A DNA stretch of 64,000 nucleotides from Hamadaea tsunoensis DSM 44101 (GCF_000428945.1 NZ_AUAX01000018.1:186001-250000); one strand, 5' to 3'; shown: positions 33,916 to 42,677, counted from the first letter of the stretch. A program made the numbers and translations. Notes: generated from the sequence alone by a model not told the origin.

Positions 33916-35925
33916 ATGCTGGCAGTGGTGTCCGCCGACGCCGACCGGGCGGAGAACGCCGCGCTCACGGCCGCCCGTCTCGGGCTCGATGCGGACGGCC
34001 TGCGCGGGCAATGGTCCGATGAGGACTTCCGGGCCGTGCTGCTGTGGGCCCACCGGCAACTGGTCACCGGCGAGCACCTCGGCCGGACCTGGTGCGAGCG
34101 GTTCGTCCGGGAGGTCGCCGCCCGGCCGCAGCCGGCCTGGAACCTGGCACAGGTCGAGTGGATGCTCGACGCCGCCGCGTTCACCCGGCTGCCCTGGGGA
34201 TTGGCGTACCTGGCCCCGGTGGCGGCGGCCGATGCGCTGGACGGGTTCGACGCCGGCGCGGTCTCGCAACGCCTGTCCTGGATCGCCGACCGCCTCGGCG
34301 CGCGGCCGACCGAGCCGCCGGACGCGGACGGCCCGGCGTTGCGGCAGCGTATCGCGGACTTTCTCGACCGGGCCGGCCCGTCGCTGGATCCGTTGTGGCG
34401 CAGCCTGCTCAGCCCTGTCCCGGCCGAGGCCGCCGCCGAGACCGGCCGACTGACGGAGATCATGTCGGCGGACGGCGTACCGGAGGTGGTGCAGCACTGC
34501 CTCGGGCAGGTCAAGGTCGAACCGACCCGCGCGCGGACGGCCAGGGCCCGCGCGCTCATGGCCGCCGCGCCCCGGTCCGGCGAGGCGAAGCGGGCGGTGC
34601 TGGAGCTGTTCTGCGCGGCCGGCGCGCGCGGCGACCGCTCGGACCTGCCCGAGGACACCGAGACGGCACTGCGCGGGCTGGTGTGGCTGCCGGCGGACGA
34701 CACCGACGAGGCTGCCGACGAGGAGGACACCGAACTCCTCGCCCGGGTGGCGGTCGCCGCCGCGTCGACACCCGCGGGGCTGCCGGGCTACCCGCGCGCG
34801 CCGAGGCTCGCCGCCTCCGCCGTGACCGCGCTCGGCCGTCGCCGCCCGGAGGTCGCGCTGCGGACGCTGGCCCGGCTGGCGTCGAGCGTACGCAACAAGG
34901 CGCTGGCGAACCGCGTCCAGGCGGCTCTGGCCACGGCGGCGGAGGCCCGGGGCTGGGCGCCGGCGGAGGTCATGGAGCTCGCCGTCGACGACCACGGCCT
35001 CGATGCCGACGGGCGGCTCGTCACGGCCGTCGGGGCGTACGAGGTGGTCGTCGAGGTCACCGCGGACAAGGCCCGCCTGTTCGTCCGCCGGGGCGGCCGG
35101 GCGCTGACCGGCGTACCCGAGGCGGTCAAGGACGAGATCGGGCCGCTGCGGGCGGCGGTGAAGGAGATCGGCAAGACGCTCGCCGCGCAGCGGCAGCGGA
35201 TCGACGGGCTGTTCTCGGCCGGCCGAACCTGGGCGTGGGCGGACTGGCAGCAGCGCTACCTGGACCACCCGGTCACCGCGGTGTTCGGCCGGACGCTGCT
35301 CTGGCGGACGGAAGGCGGCGTGGTCGGCCTGCCGGAGCGCGACCCCGACGGCTGGGTCCTGTGTGGACTGGACGGTGAGCGGGCGCGCGGCGAGCGGGTT
35401 TCCCTGTGGCATCCGCTGCACGCCACGCCGGCGGAGGTCGGCCGCTGGCGTGACCGGATCGACCGCCAGCCGGTCCGGCAGGTGTACCGCGAGATCTACC
35501 GGCTCACCCCGGCCGAGGAACAGACGGCCACCCATTCGCACCGGTTCGCCGCGCACATCCTGCGCTACCGGCAGGCCAACGCCCTGATGCGCGTACGCGG
35601 CTGGGACGCGCCCTATCTCGGCGCCTGGGACGGCGGCGGGCACAGCACGGCGGTCAAGGAGTTCCGTGACGGAACCTGGCGGGCCGCGTTCTTCCACGAC
35701 CTCGTCGACAACGGGGACCGGTTCGACTGGGAGGCCCGCCTCTGCACCACCGGCCAGGTACGCTTCGCGCGCCGGGAGGCGGGCGTCTGGACCGCCGCCC
35801 CGCTGGCCGAGGTGCCGGCCGAGGTGTTCAGCGAGGCGATGCGCGACGTCGACCTGTTCATTGGGGGTTCCTCGATCGCTGCGGCCCATCCGTCACCCGC
35901 GAGCGCCGAATCTCCACTACCGTAG
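33916..35925 (+). CDS. DUF4132-domain protein, C-terminally truncated
   Basis: 669 residues. The N-terminal 350 residues are helical and HEAT-like. The C-terminal part is DUF4132: WQQRYLDHPVTAVFGRTLLW, RQVYREIYRLTPAEEQTATH, FAAHILRYRQANALMRVRGW and SEAMRDVDLFIGGSSIA. In DUF4132 proteins the RDVDLF(V/I)G segment is normally followed by roughly 100 further residues; here the chain turns into AAAHPSPASAESPLP and stops 4 nt before the dipeptidase start. So the domain appears cut short, either by deletion or by recombination with the next gene. Some relatives carry a WGR domain and have been linked to molybdate or defence-related loci, but no function is established. Confidence 0.82.
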   Translation: MLAVVSADADRAENAALTAARLGLDADGLRGQWSDEDFRAVLLWAHRQLVTGEHLGRTWCERFVREVAARPQPAWNLAQVEWMLDAAAFTRLPWGLAYLAPVAAADALDGFDAGAVSQRLSWIADRLGARPTEPPDADGPALRQRIADFLDRAGPSLDPLWRSLLSPVPAEAAAETGRLTEIMSADGVPEVVQHCLGQVKVEPTRARTARARALMAAAPRSGEAKRAVLELFCAAGARGDRSDLPEDTETALRGLVWLPADDTDEAADEEDTELLARVAVAAASTPAGLPGYPRAPRLAASAVTALGRRRPEVALRTLARLASSVRNKALANRVQAALATAAEARGWAPAEVMELAVDDHGLDADGRLVTAVGAYEVVVEVTADKARLFVRRGGRALTGVPEAVKDEIGPLRAAVKEIGKTLAAQRQRIDGLFSAGRTWAWADWQQRYLDHPVTAVFGRTLLWRTEGGVVGLPERDPDGWVLCGLDGERARGERVSLWHPLHATPAEVGRWRDRIDRQPVRQVYREIYRLTPAEEQTATHSHRFAAHILRYRQANALMRVRGWDAPYLGAWDGGGHSTAVKEFRDGTWRAAFFHDLVDNGDRFDWEARLCTTGQVRFARREAGVWTAAPLAEVPAEVFSEAMRDVDLFIGGSSIAAAHPSPASAESPLP

Positions 35926-35929
35926 GGCG

Positions 35930-37060
35930 ATGATCACTGGGCGCATCGAGGCGCTGCTGCGGGACACGCCGGTCGTCGACGGGCACAACGACCTGCCCTG
36001 GGCCCACCGAGTACGCGCGCGCTACGACTTCGACGCGCTCGACATCGGCCGGGACACGACTGGGGCGGGGCTGCACACCGACCTCCCGCGGCTGCGGCTC
36101 GGCGGGGTCGGCGGCCAGTTCTGGTCCGCGTTCGTGCCGTGCGGCCTGCCGAAGCACGAGGCGGTGACGGCGACGCTGGAGCAGATCGACGCCGTGCACC
36201 GGATGGCCGCCCGGTACGCCGACGACCTGGTCCTCGTCGCGTCCGCCGCGCAGATGGAGGACGCCCGGGCGGCGGGGCGGATCGCCAGCCTGATCGGGAT
36301 CGAGGGCGGCCACTCCATCGCCGGTTCGCTGGGCGTCCTGCGGATGATGTACGCCCTCGGCGTCCGTTACATGACCCTGACCCACGTGAAGAACACGGAG
36401 TGGGCCGACAGCGCCACGGACGTGCCGGGCGTCGGCGGGCTGTCGGACTTCGGGCGCGAGGTGGTCCGCGAGTGCAACCGGCTCGGGATGATGGCGGACC
36501 TGTCGCACGTCGCCGACACCACGATGCACGCGACGCTCGACGTCTCCGCGGCGCCCGCCTTCTTCTCGCACTCCTCGGCCCGCGCGCTGTGCGGCCACGA
36601 GCGCAACGTCCCCGACGACGTCCTGCGGCGCGTACGCGACACCCGCGGCATCGTGATGGTGACGTTCGTCCCGGGCTTCCTCACCGAGGAATGTCGTGTG
36701 TGGATGGACGAGATGATGGCCGTCTCGCAGGCGACGGCGCAACGGTTCGCCGAGGACAGCCCGGAGTACCTCGAAGCCGAGACGGCCTGGCTGCGGGCGA
36801 ACCCCCGGCCGCCGTGCACGGTCGCCGACGCGGCCGACCACGTCGAGCACGTACGCGAGATCGCCGGCCTCGACTGCGTCGGCCTGGGCGGCGACTTCGA
36901 CGGAGTGGTCGCCCTGCCGGACGGCCTGTCCTCGGTCGCCGGCTATCCGCGGCTGCTCGAAGAGCTGTCCTCGCGAGGCTGGTCCGACGCCGATCTGGGC
37001 AAGCTGACCTGGCACAACGCGGTACGCGTACTCCGGGAGACCGAGGCGGTGGCCGGCTAG
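35930..37060 (+). CDS. Membrane dipeptidase-type metallopeptidase (M19)
   Basis: 376 residues. A TIM-barrel zinc peptidase of the renal dipeptidase family: first zinc motif VDGHNDLPWA (H and D), bridging glutamate in GIEGGHSIAGSL, TLTHVKNTEWADSA, MMADLSHVADTTMHATLDVS, FSHSSARALCGHERNVPDD and the final LGGDFDGV aspartate. Family members hydrolyse dipeptides including those with a D-residue at the C-terminal side. No signal peptide is seen, so it is cytoplasmic. ATG 35930 begins 4 nt after the truncated DUF4132 gene, suggesting read-through translation. Its 3' end overlaps the convergent hydrolase gene by 4 bp. Confidence 0.93.
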   Translation: MITGRIEALLRDTPVVDGHNDLPWAHRVRARYDFDALDIGRDTTGAGLHTDLPRLRLGGVGGQFWSAFVPCGLPKHEAVTATLEQIDAVHRMAARYADDLVLVASAAQMEDARAAGRIASLIGIEGGHSIAGSLGVLRMMYALGVRYMTLTHVKNTEWADSATDVPGVGGLSDFGREVVRECNRLGMMADLSHVADTTMHATLDVSAAPAFFSHSSARALCGHERNVPDDVLRRVRDTRGIVMVTFVPGFLTEECRVWMDEMMAVSQATAQRFAEDSPEYLEAETAWLRANPRPPCTVADAADHVEHVREIAGLDCVGLGGDFDGVVALPDGLSSVAGYPRLLEELSSRGWSDADLGKLTWHNAVRVLRETEAVAG

Positions 37061-37860
37061 GGCAGCTCGGCCACGAAGCCGGCCAGGTCGGCGGCCATCT
37101 GTCCGGGCTGCTCCCACAGGACCAGGTGGCCGGTGTCCGCGTAGGCGACCAGGCGGGCTCCGGGGATCGCGGCGGCCAGCTTTTCATGGTCGGCGGCGGG
37201 CAGCACCTCGTCCCGGTCGCCCCGGAGGATCAACGCCGGCGCCGTGATCGGGCCGGTCTCCGTCGGCGGGACCGCCTCGGACAAGCCGGCCAGGGACGCC
37301 CGCCAGACCTCCGCCGGCATCACGGCGCCGTCCTCGACCCGGTCCTCGACGTACCAGTCGGGCACCTTCTGGTAGCGGGGGAACCAGTCCAGGCACGCGC
37401 GTACCCAGGCGGGGTCGACGGGATCGGTCAGCCGGTCCAGCTCGTCGGCGAAGGGCGCCCGGCCCCGCAGGCTGCGCGGCGTACCGGCAAGGACGAGCCC
37501 GCGTACGCGTTCCGGACTGCGTACCGCCACGAGCTGGGCGACGTAGCCGCCGCTGGAGGAGCCGACGAGCACGGCCGGCGGAAGGTTCAACGCCTCCAGG
37601 AACGCTTCGACGTCCTCGGCGAGGTCCGCCAGGGCGTAGCCGGCCGGGGGCTTGTCCGCCGCCCCGTGGCCGCGCTGGTCCATCGCCACGACGTGCCACG
37701 CCGGCGGCAGCAGCGGCAGCAGCCGGTCGAAGCTGCGGGCCGATTCGCCCCACGCGTGCAGCAGCACGACCGGCACCCCGAAGCGGTCGCCCTGGGCGAC
37801 GGCGGAGACGGTCACGCCCGTACGCAGACGGACCGCGTATCGGTGCAGGTCAGGGGCCAT
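37057..37860 (-). CDS. Alpha/beta hydrolase
   Basis: 267 residues with a canonical alpha/beta hydrolase fold: VPVVLLHAWGESARSFDRLL (oxyanion HxW type), VVAMDQRGHGAADKP, nucleophile in VLVGSSSGGYVAQLVA, acid near ILRGDRDEVLPA and histidine in YADTGHLVLWEQP. This group includes peroxidase-like esterases and lactonases; the substrate is not evident. No signal peptide. The only close neighbour is the convergent dipeptidase gene. The region 37861-38037 downstream of the next gene holds only a weak hairpin. Confidence 0.9.
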   Translation of the reverse strand: MAPDLHRYAVRLRTGVTVSAVAQGDRFGVPVVLLHAWGESARSFDRLLPLLPPAWHVVAMDQRGHGAADKPPAGYALADLAEDVEAFLEALNLPPAVLVGSSSGGYVAQLVAVRSPERVRGLVLAGTPRSLRGRAPFADELDRLTDPVDPAWVRACLDWFPRYQKVPDWYVEDRVEDGAVMPAEVWRASLAGLSEAVPPTETGPITAPALILRGDRDEVLPAADHEKLAAAIPGARLVAYADTGHLVLWEQPGQMAADLAGFVAELP

Positions 37861-37980
37861 CCACCGATGGTAGGCCGGTACGGCGTCAGGCGTCGGGGTA
37901 CGCCCGGACGCCCGATCCGCGCGACCAGGCCCTGAGCCGCTCGGACAGTGATCGGGCAGAAGAACCGGAGTGAGCGGTGT

Positions 37981-38030
37981 GGCCGGTCCGACCCGGCGCC
38001 ATGGCGGGCGCGCGCAGAGCCGGACCGGCC
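37981..38030 (-). terminator. Possible terminator of the small secreted protein gene
   Basis: GGCCGGTCCG (37981-37990) and its exact complement (38021-38030) with a 30-nt, GC-rich loop, just 3' of the gene ending at 38038. The long loop makes it a weak candidate. Confidence 0.3.
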
Positions 38031-38037
38031 GGTCATC

Positions 38038-38439
38038 TCAGCCGGTGATGGTCTGCGAGCTGGTCTGCGCGCCGGCGATGAAGGCGTCGGTCCGGTACGT
38101 CTGCCCGGCGATCCGCCCGGTGCTGCACGAGAAGTACAGGTAGTACGTGCTGTACGAGTTGGTCGAGGAGTTGCAGGTGTACGCGGAGCCGCCGACCACG
38201 CGGTTGATCCACTGCGAGATGGTCGAGCTGCCGCCGCCGGTCCACTGGACGTAGTGCTCGAAGAGGATGGTGGCCGGCATCTTGGTGACACAGGCCTGGT
38301 GGCGGAACTGACCGACGTTGACCCATGCCGTGCAGTACTGCGGCGCACCGAGGTCGGCGTGCGCCACCTCCTGTACGCCGGCCGTCATCGTGACCAGGGC
38401 CACGACGACCAGTGCTAGCCGCTTTGCGTGACGAAGCAT
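38038..38439 (-). CDS. Small secreted protein of unknown function
   Basis: 133 residues with a signal peptide (about 1-28, VVVALVTMTAGVQEVAHA). Mature part: YCTAWVNVGQFRHQACVTKM, FEHYVQWTGGGSSTISQWIN, SAYTCNSSTNSYSTYYLYFS followed by CS, and TYRTDAFIAGAQTSSQTITG. Four cysteines probably form two disulfides. Composition rich in Ser, Thr and Tyr suggests a beta-sandwich. No family recognised. It is followed on its 5' side by a 264-bp gap containing the palindrome at 38562. Confidence 0.72.
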   Translation of the reverse strand: MLRHAKRLALVVVALVTMTAGVQEVAHADLGAPQYCTAWVNVGQFRHQACVTKMPATILFEHYVQWTGGGSSTISQWINRVVGGSAYTCNSSTNSYSTYYLYFSCSTGRIAGQTYRTDAFIAGAQTSSQTITG

Positions 38440-38561
38440 GGCATCTCCCGTTGTTGGGTCGAGGGCGCTGTACGCCGTGCGGCCGCGGGTGAGAGGTCGC
38501 TGATGAGCAGGTGGCGCCGGGGCGCCCGTTGTGAGGGTGAAGACATTGAGCCATGCGGATT

Positions 38562-38574
38562 ATTGATCATCAAT
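38562..38574. promoter_or_regulatory. 13-bp palindrome in the gap between two minus-strand genes
   Basis: ATTGATCATCAAT, 6-bp arms around one base, in the gap 38440-38703 about 120 bp upstream of the small secreted protein gene. It is AT-rich and could be an operator or part of the promoter; the remainder of the gap shows nothing else. Confidence 0.35.
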
Positions 38575-38703
38575 GACATTCGTTCGAGGCCGAAAAACCC
38601 TGGTGGAGGCGGGTACGCAGGGCGGTGTGGTGTGGCCTGAATCGTGTCGGCTGAGACGGCCGCGGGGCATTCCAGCGATAGTCCCGATACTTCCCGAAGC
38701 GCG

Positions 38704-39360
38704 TCAGGTGGCGGGATATGGCCGGGGGCGGGGGAAGGCGCCGGCGAACCGCCGAACGGCGTCCTCGTCTCCCTCGACCAGTAGCGGCTCCTCGATCGGC
38801 TGTCCGCCGAAGACCACCGCGCGCAGGGCGGCGACGCTGCCGGTGATGGTCGCGTCCGGATGCGCCGCCGTTCCCCGGGCCACCTCGAACCGGCCGGGGC
38901 GCACCGCCGCGTGGAAGACGTCGCCGTCCAGCCGGAGCTCGTAGACGCCGGAGAAGTCGGCCGCCGGGGCGAAGGTCGTCCGCAGGGCGAGGATGAACGC
39001 GTCGGCGCTCATCGGCGCGTCGGTGGCGGGCAGCGGGAGCCGGCTGCCGAAGGCCCCGAGCGCGACGAGGACCGGATCGAGCAGCCGCCCCACCTCCGTC
39101 AGCTCGTACGCGGTGGCGCTCACCGGCGGGCCGATCCGTCGCTTGTGGACGATCCCGGACCGCTCCAGTTCGCGGAGTCGTTGCGACAGCACGTTCTGAC
39201 TCATGCCGGGCAGGCCGCGGCTCAGCTCGGTGAACCGCTTGGGGCCGAGGAGCAGTTCCCGCACGACGAGCAGCGCCCATCGCTCGCCCACGACGCCGAG
39301 GGCCCGCGCCACCCCGCAGGGATCGTCGAACCCGCGCGGGCCGGCCGTCTCGCTCACCAC
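38704..39360 (-). CDS. HxlR-family regulator with SCP2-like C-terminal domain
   Basis: 218 residues. An HxlR winged helix (about 12-105): DPCGVARALGVVGERWALLV, RELLLGPKRFTELSRGLPGM, SQNVLSQRLRELERSGIV. The C-terminal 95 residues (GVYELRLDGDVFHAAVRPG, HPDATITGSVAALRAVVFGG) resemble an SCP-2 sterol-transfer domain, a fusion known in actinobacteria, and may bind a hydrophobic effector. The classic HxlR redox cysteine is present as C15. It is divergent from the PNPOx-like gene at 39420, whose start is covered by a perfect palindrome, the probable operator. Confidence 0.88.
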   Translation of the reverse strand: MVSETAGPRGFDDPCGVARALGVVGERWALLVVRELLLGPKRFTELSRGLPGMSQNVLSQRLRELERSGIVHKRRIGPPVSATAYELTEVGRLLDPVLVALGAFGSRLPLPATDAPMSADAFILALRTTFAPAADFSGVYELRLDGDVFHAAVRPGRFEVARGTAAHPDATITGSVAALRAVVFGGQPIEEPLLVEGDEDAVRRFAGAFPRPRPYPAT

Positions 39361-39401
39361 GGGGACATCATAGGGCCGGACACTTGCGTTCTGGTAGTGG
39401 T

Positions 39402-39420
39402 TACTCCTAAGTTAGGAGTA
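39402..39420. promoter_or_regulatory. HxlR operator overlapping the ribosome binding site and start codon
   Basis: TACTCCTAAGTTAGGAGTA: perfect 9-bp arms around one G. The right arm contains the AGGAG ribosome binding site and its last A is the A of the ATG at 39420. A bound repressor would block the promoter/start region; if transcribed, the same palindrome could also fold and hide the ribosome binding site. Confidence 0.75.
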
Positions 39421-39884
39421 TGACCGTGAAGCAGGGAGACCTCAGGCTGCTGGAGACGGAGCTCGCGCGGCGGCTGCTCGCCTCGGCCGAGCTGGCGCGC
39501 GTCGCGTACGTGGCGAAGGACGGCACGCCCCGCGTCTTTCCGGTGATGTTCCACTGGACCGGCACGGAGTTCGTGTTCGGCACGTTCGCCGGCAGCGCCA
39601 AGATCGCCGCGTTGCGCTCCCGCCCCGCGGTCGCGATCACGATCGACACGCCGGGCCCGCCGCCGGAAGTCCTGCTGCTGCGCGGCAACGCCGAGGTCAC
39701 GGACGCCGAGGGCATCATTCCGGAGTACGCGTCGGCCCACCACCGCTACTACGGACCGGAACAGGGCGCCCGCAACATCGCCGACGTGGAGCGGTCCGGC
39801 CGCCGGATGGTCCGCATCGGCCTCACCCCGGACTGGGTCGGCACGCTCGACTTCGTCACCCGGTTCCCGGGGGCCCTGTCATGA
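39420..39884 (+). CDS. Pyridoxamine 5'-phosphate oxidase-like flavoprotein
   Basis: 154 residues, split-barrel fold: ELARVAYVAKDGTPRVFPVM, FHWTGTEFVFGTFAGSAKIA, SRPAVAITIDTPGPPPEVLL and LRGNAEVTDAEGI. This family binds FMN or F420; many actinobacterial members are F420-dependent reductases or heme-degrading-like proteins. Substrate not evident. Start and ribosome binding site lie within the HxlR palindrome. Its stop overlaps the next gene (ATGA), so both are expressed together under HxlR control, which points to an inducible response to an electrophilic or aromatic compound (inference). Confidence 0.87.
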   Translation: MTVKQGDLRLLETELARRLLASAELARVAYVAKDGTPRVFPVMFHWTGTEFVFGTFAGSAKIAALRSRPAVAITIDTPGPPPEVLLLRGNAEVTDAEGIIPEYASAHHRYYGPEQGARNIADVERSGRRMVRIGLTPDWVGTLDFVTRFPGALS

Positions 39885-40534
39885 CGGCGTTCGTCCTGAT
39901 ACCGGGGGCGGACGGCCAGGCGTGGTACTGGCACCGTGCCGTTCCGCTGCTGCGGGAGCAGGGCCATGAGGCGGTCGCGGTCGACTTCCCGCGGTCGGCC
40001 GACGCCGGCTACGACGCGTACGCCGACGCCGTCCTGGGTCCGATGAAGGATCTCCGGAATCCGGTCCTCGTCGCCCAGTCCCTCGGCGGCCTCATCGCAC
40101 CCGTCGTCGCCACGCGTACGCCGGTCGAGCGGATCGTGCTCGTCAACGCGATGGTGCCCGCGCCGGGGGAGACCGCCGGGCAGTGGTGGGACGACGTCGG
40201 CCATGCGAAGGCGAGGCAGGGCAAGGAGTTCGACCTCCTCGACGACTTCTTCCACGACGTGCCGGCCGACGTGACCGCCGAAGCCATGGCCGGTACGCCG
40301 TCCGGACCTTCCGAGCGGTTGTTCGCCGAACCGTGGCCGCTCGACGGGTGGCCGGACGTGCCGACGGCCTTCCTGCAGGGTGTGGACGACCGGTTCTTCC
40401 CGCTGGAGTTCCAGCGGCGGATCGCCCGGGAGCGGCTGGGCATCGGGATCACGGAGATCCCCGGCGGCCACCTCGCCGCGCTCAGCCGGCCGCGCGAACT
40501 GGTGGAGCACCTGCTGCAGGTTGCCCTGCCGTAG
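39881..40534 (+). CDS. Alpha/beta hydrolase (EstC/salicylate-esterase-like)
   Basis: 217 residues. FVLIPGADGQAWYWHRAVPL at the N-terminus, nucleophile in VLVAQSLGGLIAPVVA, LVNAMVPAPGETAGQWWDDV, acid in FLQGVDDRFFPLEFQRRI and histidine in EIPGGHLAALSRPRELVEHL. This matches the plant MeSA-esterase/bacterial 'alpha/beta fold hydrolase' subgroup. Translationally coupled to the PNPOx-like gene and under the same HxlR operator. Its last 53 bp overlap the 3' end of the convergent DHA2 transporter gene, an unusually long tail overlap. Confidence 0.9.
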   Translation: MTAFVLIPGADGQAWYWHRAVPLLREQGHEAVAVDFPRSADAGYDAYADAVLGPMKDLRNPVLVAQSLGGLIAPVVATRTPVERIVLVNAMVPAPGETAGQWWDDVGHAKARQGKEFDLLDDFFHDVPADVTAEAMAGTPSGPSERLFAEPWPLDGWPDVPTAFLQGVDDRFFPLEFQRRIARERLGIGITEIPGGHLAALSRPRELVEHLLQVALP

Positions 40535-42017
40535 CGGCGCGGTCGCGCGTACGCAGGATGCCCCAGGCGACCAGCGCGGCGGCGAGGGCCGTGATCGTGA
40601 GGCCCGCGATCGTGGTGGCTGTCCGGAACTCGGCGGTCTGCCGTGCGGTCCAGTGCGTCGTGGCGATGCTGCCGGTGAACAGCGCGGCGAGGATCGTGCC
40701 GGTGAGCGCGATGCCCGCACCGGAGGTGACCTCGGCGGCCGTGTCGGTGAGAGCCGCACCGATCGTGGTCCGGTTCTCCGGCAGGCCGCGCAGGACGTTG
40801 ACCCCGGCGACCACGCCGACCACCCGCATCCCGGCGGCCACGAGCATCAGGGCGACGGCGACCCAGGCGTACCCGTGGCGGCCGAACAGGGCGTAGACGG
40901 CCAGGCCGCCGACGACCACCGAGGCGCTGATCCAGGCGGCGCGGTCGAGGCCGACGCGCCGGACGAAGGGATTGATGAACGCGCCGCCCGCGATGAGGAC
41001 GACGACCTGCGGCAGCATCCCGAGCGCGGCGAGCGCGGGCGGCCAGCCCCAGTCGAGCTGGAGTTGCAGGGTCACGAGGTAGCCGAGGCCGGCGGTCGCC
41101 AGCCCGGCCGCGGCCTTGAACGCCAGGCCGCCGGAGACCAGCGGGTGGGCGACGAGCCGCAGGTCGAGCAGCGGATGGCGGGCCGAACGCTCGCGGAGCA
41201 GGAAGAGCAGCGCGCAGGCCGCGGCGGCGGCCGCCGTGACCCACGGGAGCCACGAGCCGGTGCCGTCGTGGACGAACAGCGTCGGCGCGACCAGGGCGAG
41301 CACGATCGTCGCCGTGCCCAGAAGCGCGCCCGCGCCGTCGATCGGGTCGCGGTGCAGCCCCGCCGGATCGTCCGCGGCGATCCCGAACCGGACGCCGAGG
41401 ATCGCGAGTACGGCGATCGGCACGTTCACCAGGAGCAGCACCTGCCAGGGCGCGACCGCGAGGACGAGGCCGCCCGCGGTCGGCCCGATGGCGAGACCGA
41501 CCAGGCCTACGGTCGAGATGAGGGTCGTCGCGCTCACCCGCAGCCGGTCGGAGTCGAACAGCCGGAAGGCGAGCGCCATCGAGCCCGGCGTGGTCATCGC
41601 GGCGGCGATCCCCGTCGCGACGCGTACGGCGATGAGCTGGTCGGCCGTGGTGACGAAGGCGGTCGCCAGGCTGGCCGCGCCGAGCAGGGCCAGGCCGATG
41701 ATCATGATCCGGCGGCGGCCGAACCGGTCCGCGAGTGCGCCGAAGGCCAGCATCAGCCCGCCGAAGGCGACCGCGTACGCGCCGGTCACCCATTGCAGCG
41801 CGGTCGTCGAGGCGTGCAGCTGCCGGCCGATCGTGGGCAGCGCGACGTTGAGGATGGAGTTGTCGAGCATTTCGAACAGGAAGACGGCGGACAACCCGGC
41901 CAGTGCCACCCATGCCTCCCCCAAGGAGCGCGGTGGGCGTGCGGCGGGGCCGCGGGCTCGCGTACCCGGGGCACTCTTACCGGGGACACTCTTATCGGGG
42001 ACAGTGGCGGTGGACAT
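40482..42017 (-). CDS. DHA2-family MFS drug efflux transporter
   Basis: 511 residues with about 14 membrane helices. Motif A GALADRFGRRRIMIIG and motif C-like STVGLVGLAIGPTAGGLV identify a proton-driven drug antiporter of the DHA2 group; the N-terminal LDNSILNVALPTIGRQL is also typical (motif D1). An MFS pump of this type exports drugs, dyes or endogenous antibiotics. The N-terminal tail has small tandem repeats (DKSVPGKSAPG). Divergent from the TetR gene at 42067, with an 18-bp near-palindrome between them, so TetR-controlled. Confidence 0.92.
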   Translation of the reverse strand: MSTATVPDKSVPGKSAPGTRARGPAARPPRSLGEAWVALAGLSAVFLFEMLDNSILNVALPTIGRQLHASTTALQWVTGAYAVAFGGLMLAFGALADRFGRRRIMIIGLALLGAASLATAFVTTADQLIAVRVATGIAAAMTTPGSMALAFRLFDSDRLRVSATTLISTVGLVGLAIGPTAGGLVLAVAPWQVLLLVNVPIAVLAILGVRFGIAADDPAGLHRDPIDGAGALLGTATIVLALVAPTLFVHDGTGSWLPWVTAAAAAACALLFLLRERSARHPLLDLRLVAHPLVSGGLAFKAAAGLATAGLGYLVTLQLQLDWGWPPALAALGMLPQVVVLIAGGAFINPFVRRVGLDRAAWISASVVVGGLAVYALFGRHGYAWVAVALMLVAAGMRVVGVVAGVNVLRGLPENRTTIGAALTDTAAEVTSGAGIALTGTILAALFTGSIATTHWTARQTAEFRTATTIAGLTITALAAALVAWGILRTRDRAATAGQPAAGAPPVRAAG

Positions 42018-42030
42018 GCCACTATGTTAT

Positions 42031-42048
42031 GTGACTAAATTTAGTGAC
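42031..42048. promoter_or_regulatory. Operator in the DHA2/TetR divergent promoter
   Basis: GTGACTAAATTTAGTGAC: an 18-bp near-palindrome whose 12-bp core ACTAAATTTAGT is perfect. It lies 13 bp from the transporter start and 18 bp from the tetR start, so one bound repressor could shut both genes. Confidence 0.75.
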
Positions 42049-42066
42049 GCAAGGAAGTGTGATCCG

Positions 42067-42669
42067 ATGCCGAGAACGGCGGAACGCGGCGGCCCGCAGA
42101 CGCGCGCGAAGATCTCGCAGGTCGCGACCCGGCTGTTCCTCGAACGCGGCTTCGACGCGGTCACGGTCGCGGAGGTCGCGCGGGCGGCCGGCGTCTCCAG
42201 CGTGACGGTCTTCAAGCACTTCCCGCGCAAGGAGGACCTGCTCCTCGACCGCGAGATCGACGCCGCCGACATCCTGCGCTCCGCCGTACGCGACCGCGCC
42301 GACGGAACCGACGTGCGGGCGTCGCTCCGGGAGGCGAGCCTGCGCCTGCTGGACGAGCGGCACGCGCTGTCCGGTGTCGCCGACGGATCGGTTCCGTTCT
42401 TCCGCACGGTCGCGGCATCGCCGGCTCTGATCGCGCGCGCCCGGGAGATCGCCGCCGAATTGCAGCAGACCCTGACCGTGGAGCTGGACCGCGACCCGCG
42501 TTTCGCCGGCGATCCGGCGCTGTTCGCGGCCTTCTTCGTCGCCGGCTACGGCACGGTGCTGGTCGAGACCGCCCGCCGCCTGGTCGCCGGCGATCCGGCC
42601 GACGCGGTGGCCGCCGACCATCGCGTACGCGTGGAGCGGCTGTTCCAAGCACTGCGCGAAGGAGTCTAG
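42067..42669 (+). CDS. TetR-family repressor of the DHA2 pump
   Basis: 200 residues from ATG 42067 (AAGGAAG upstream). Helix-turn-helix (about 12-58): ISQVATRLFLERGFDAVTVA, EVARAAGVSSVTVFKHFPRK, EDLLLDREID. The C-terminal domain is of the acyl-like TetR type (SPALIARAREIAAELQQTLT). Divergent from the efflux gene with a shared palindrome; the expected circuit is repression relieved by the pump's substrate. The stop is followed within 10 bp by the DeoR operator region. Confidence 0.9.
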   Translation: MPRTAERGGPQTRAKISQVATRLFLERGFDAVTVAEVARAAGVSSVTVFKHFPRKEDLLLDREIDAADILRSAVRDRADGTDVRASLREASLRLLDERHALSGVADGSVPFFRTVAASPALIARAREIAAELQQTLTVELDRDPRFAGDPALFAAFFVAGYGTVLVETARRLVAGDPADAVAADHRVRVERLFQALREGV

Positions 42670-42677
42670 CGGTCGTA

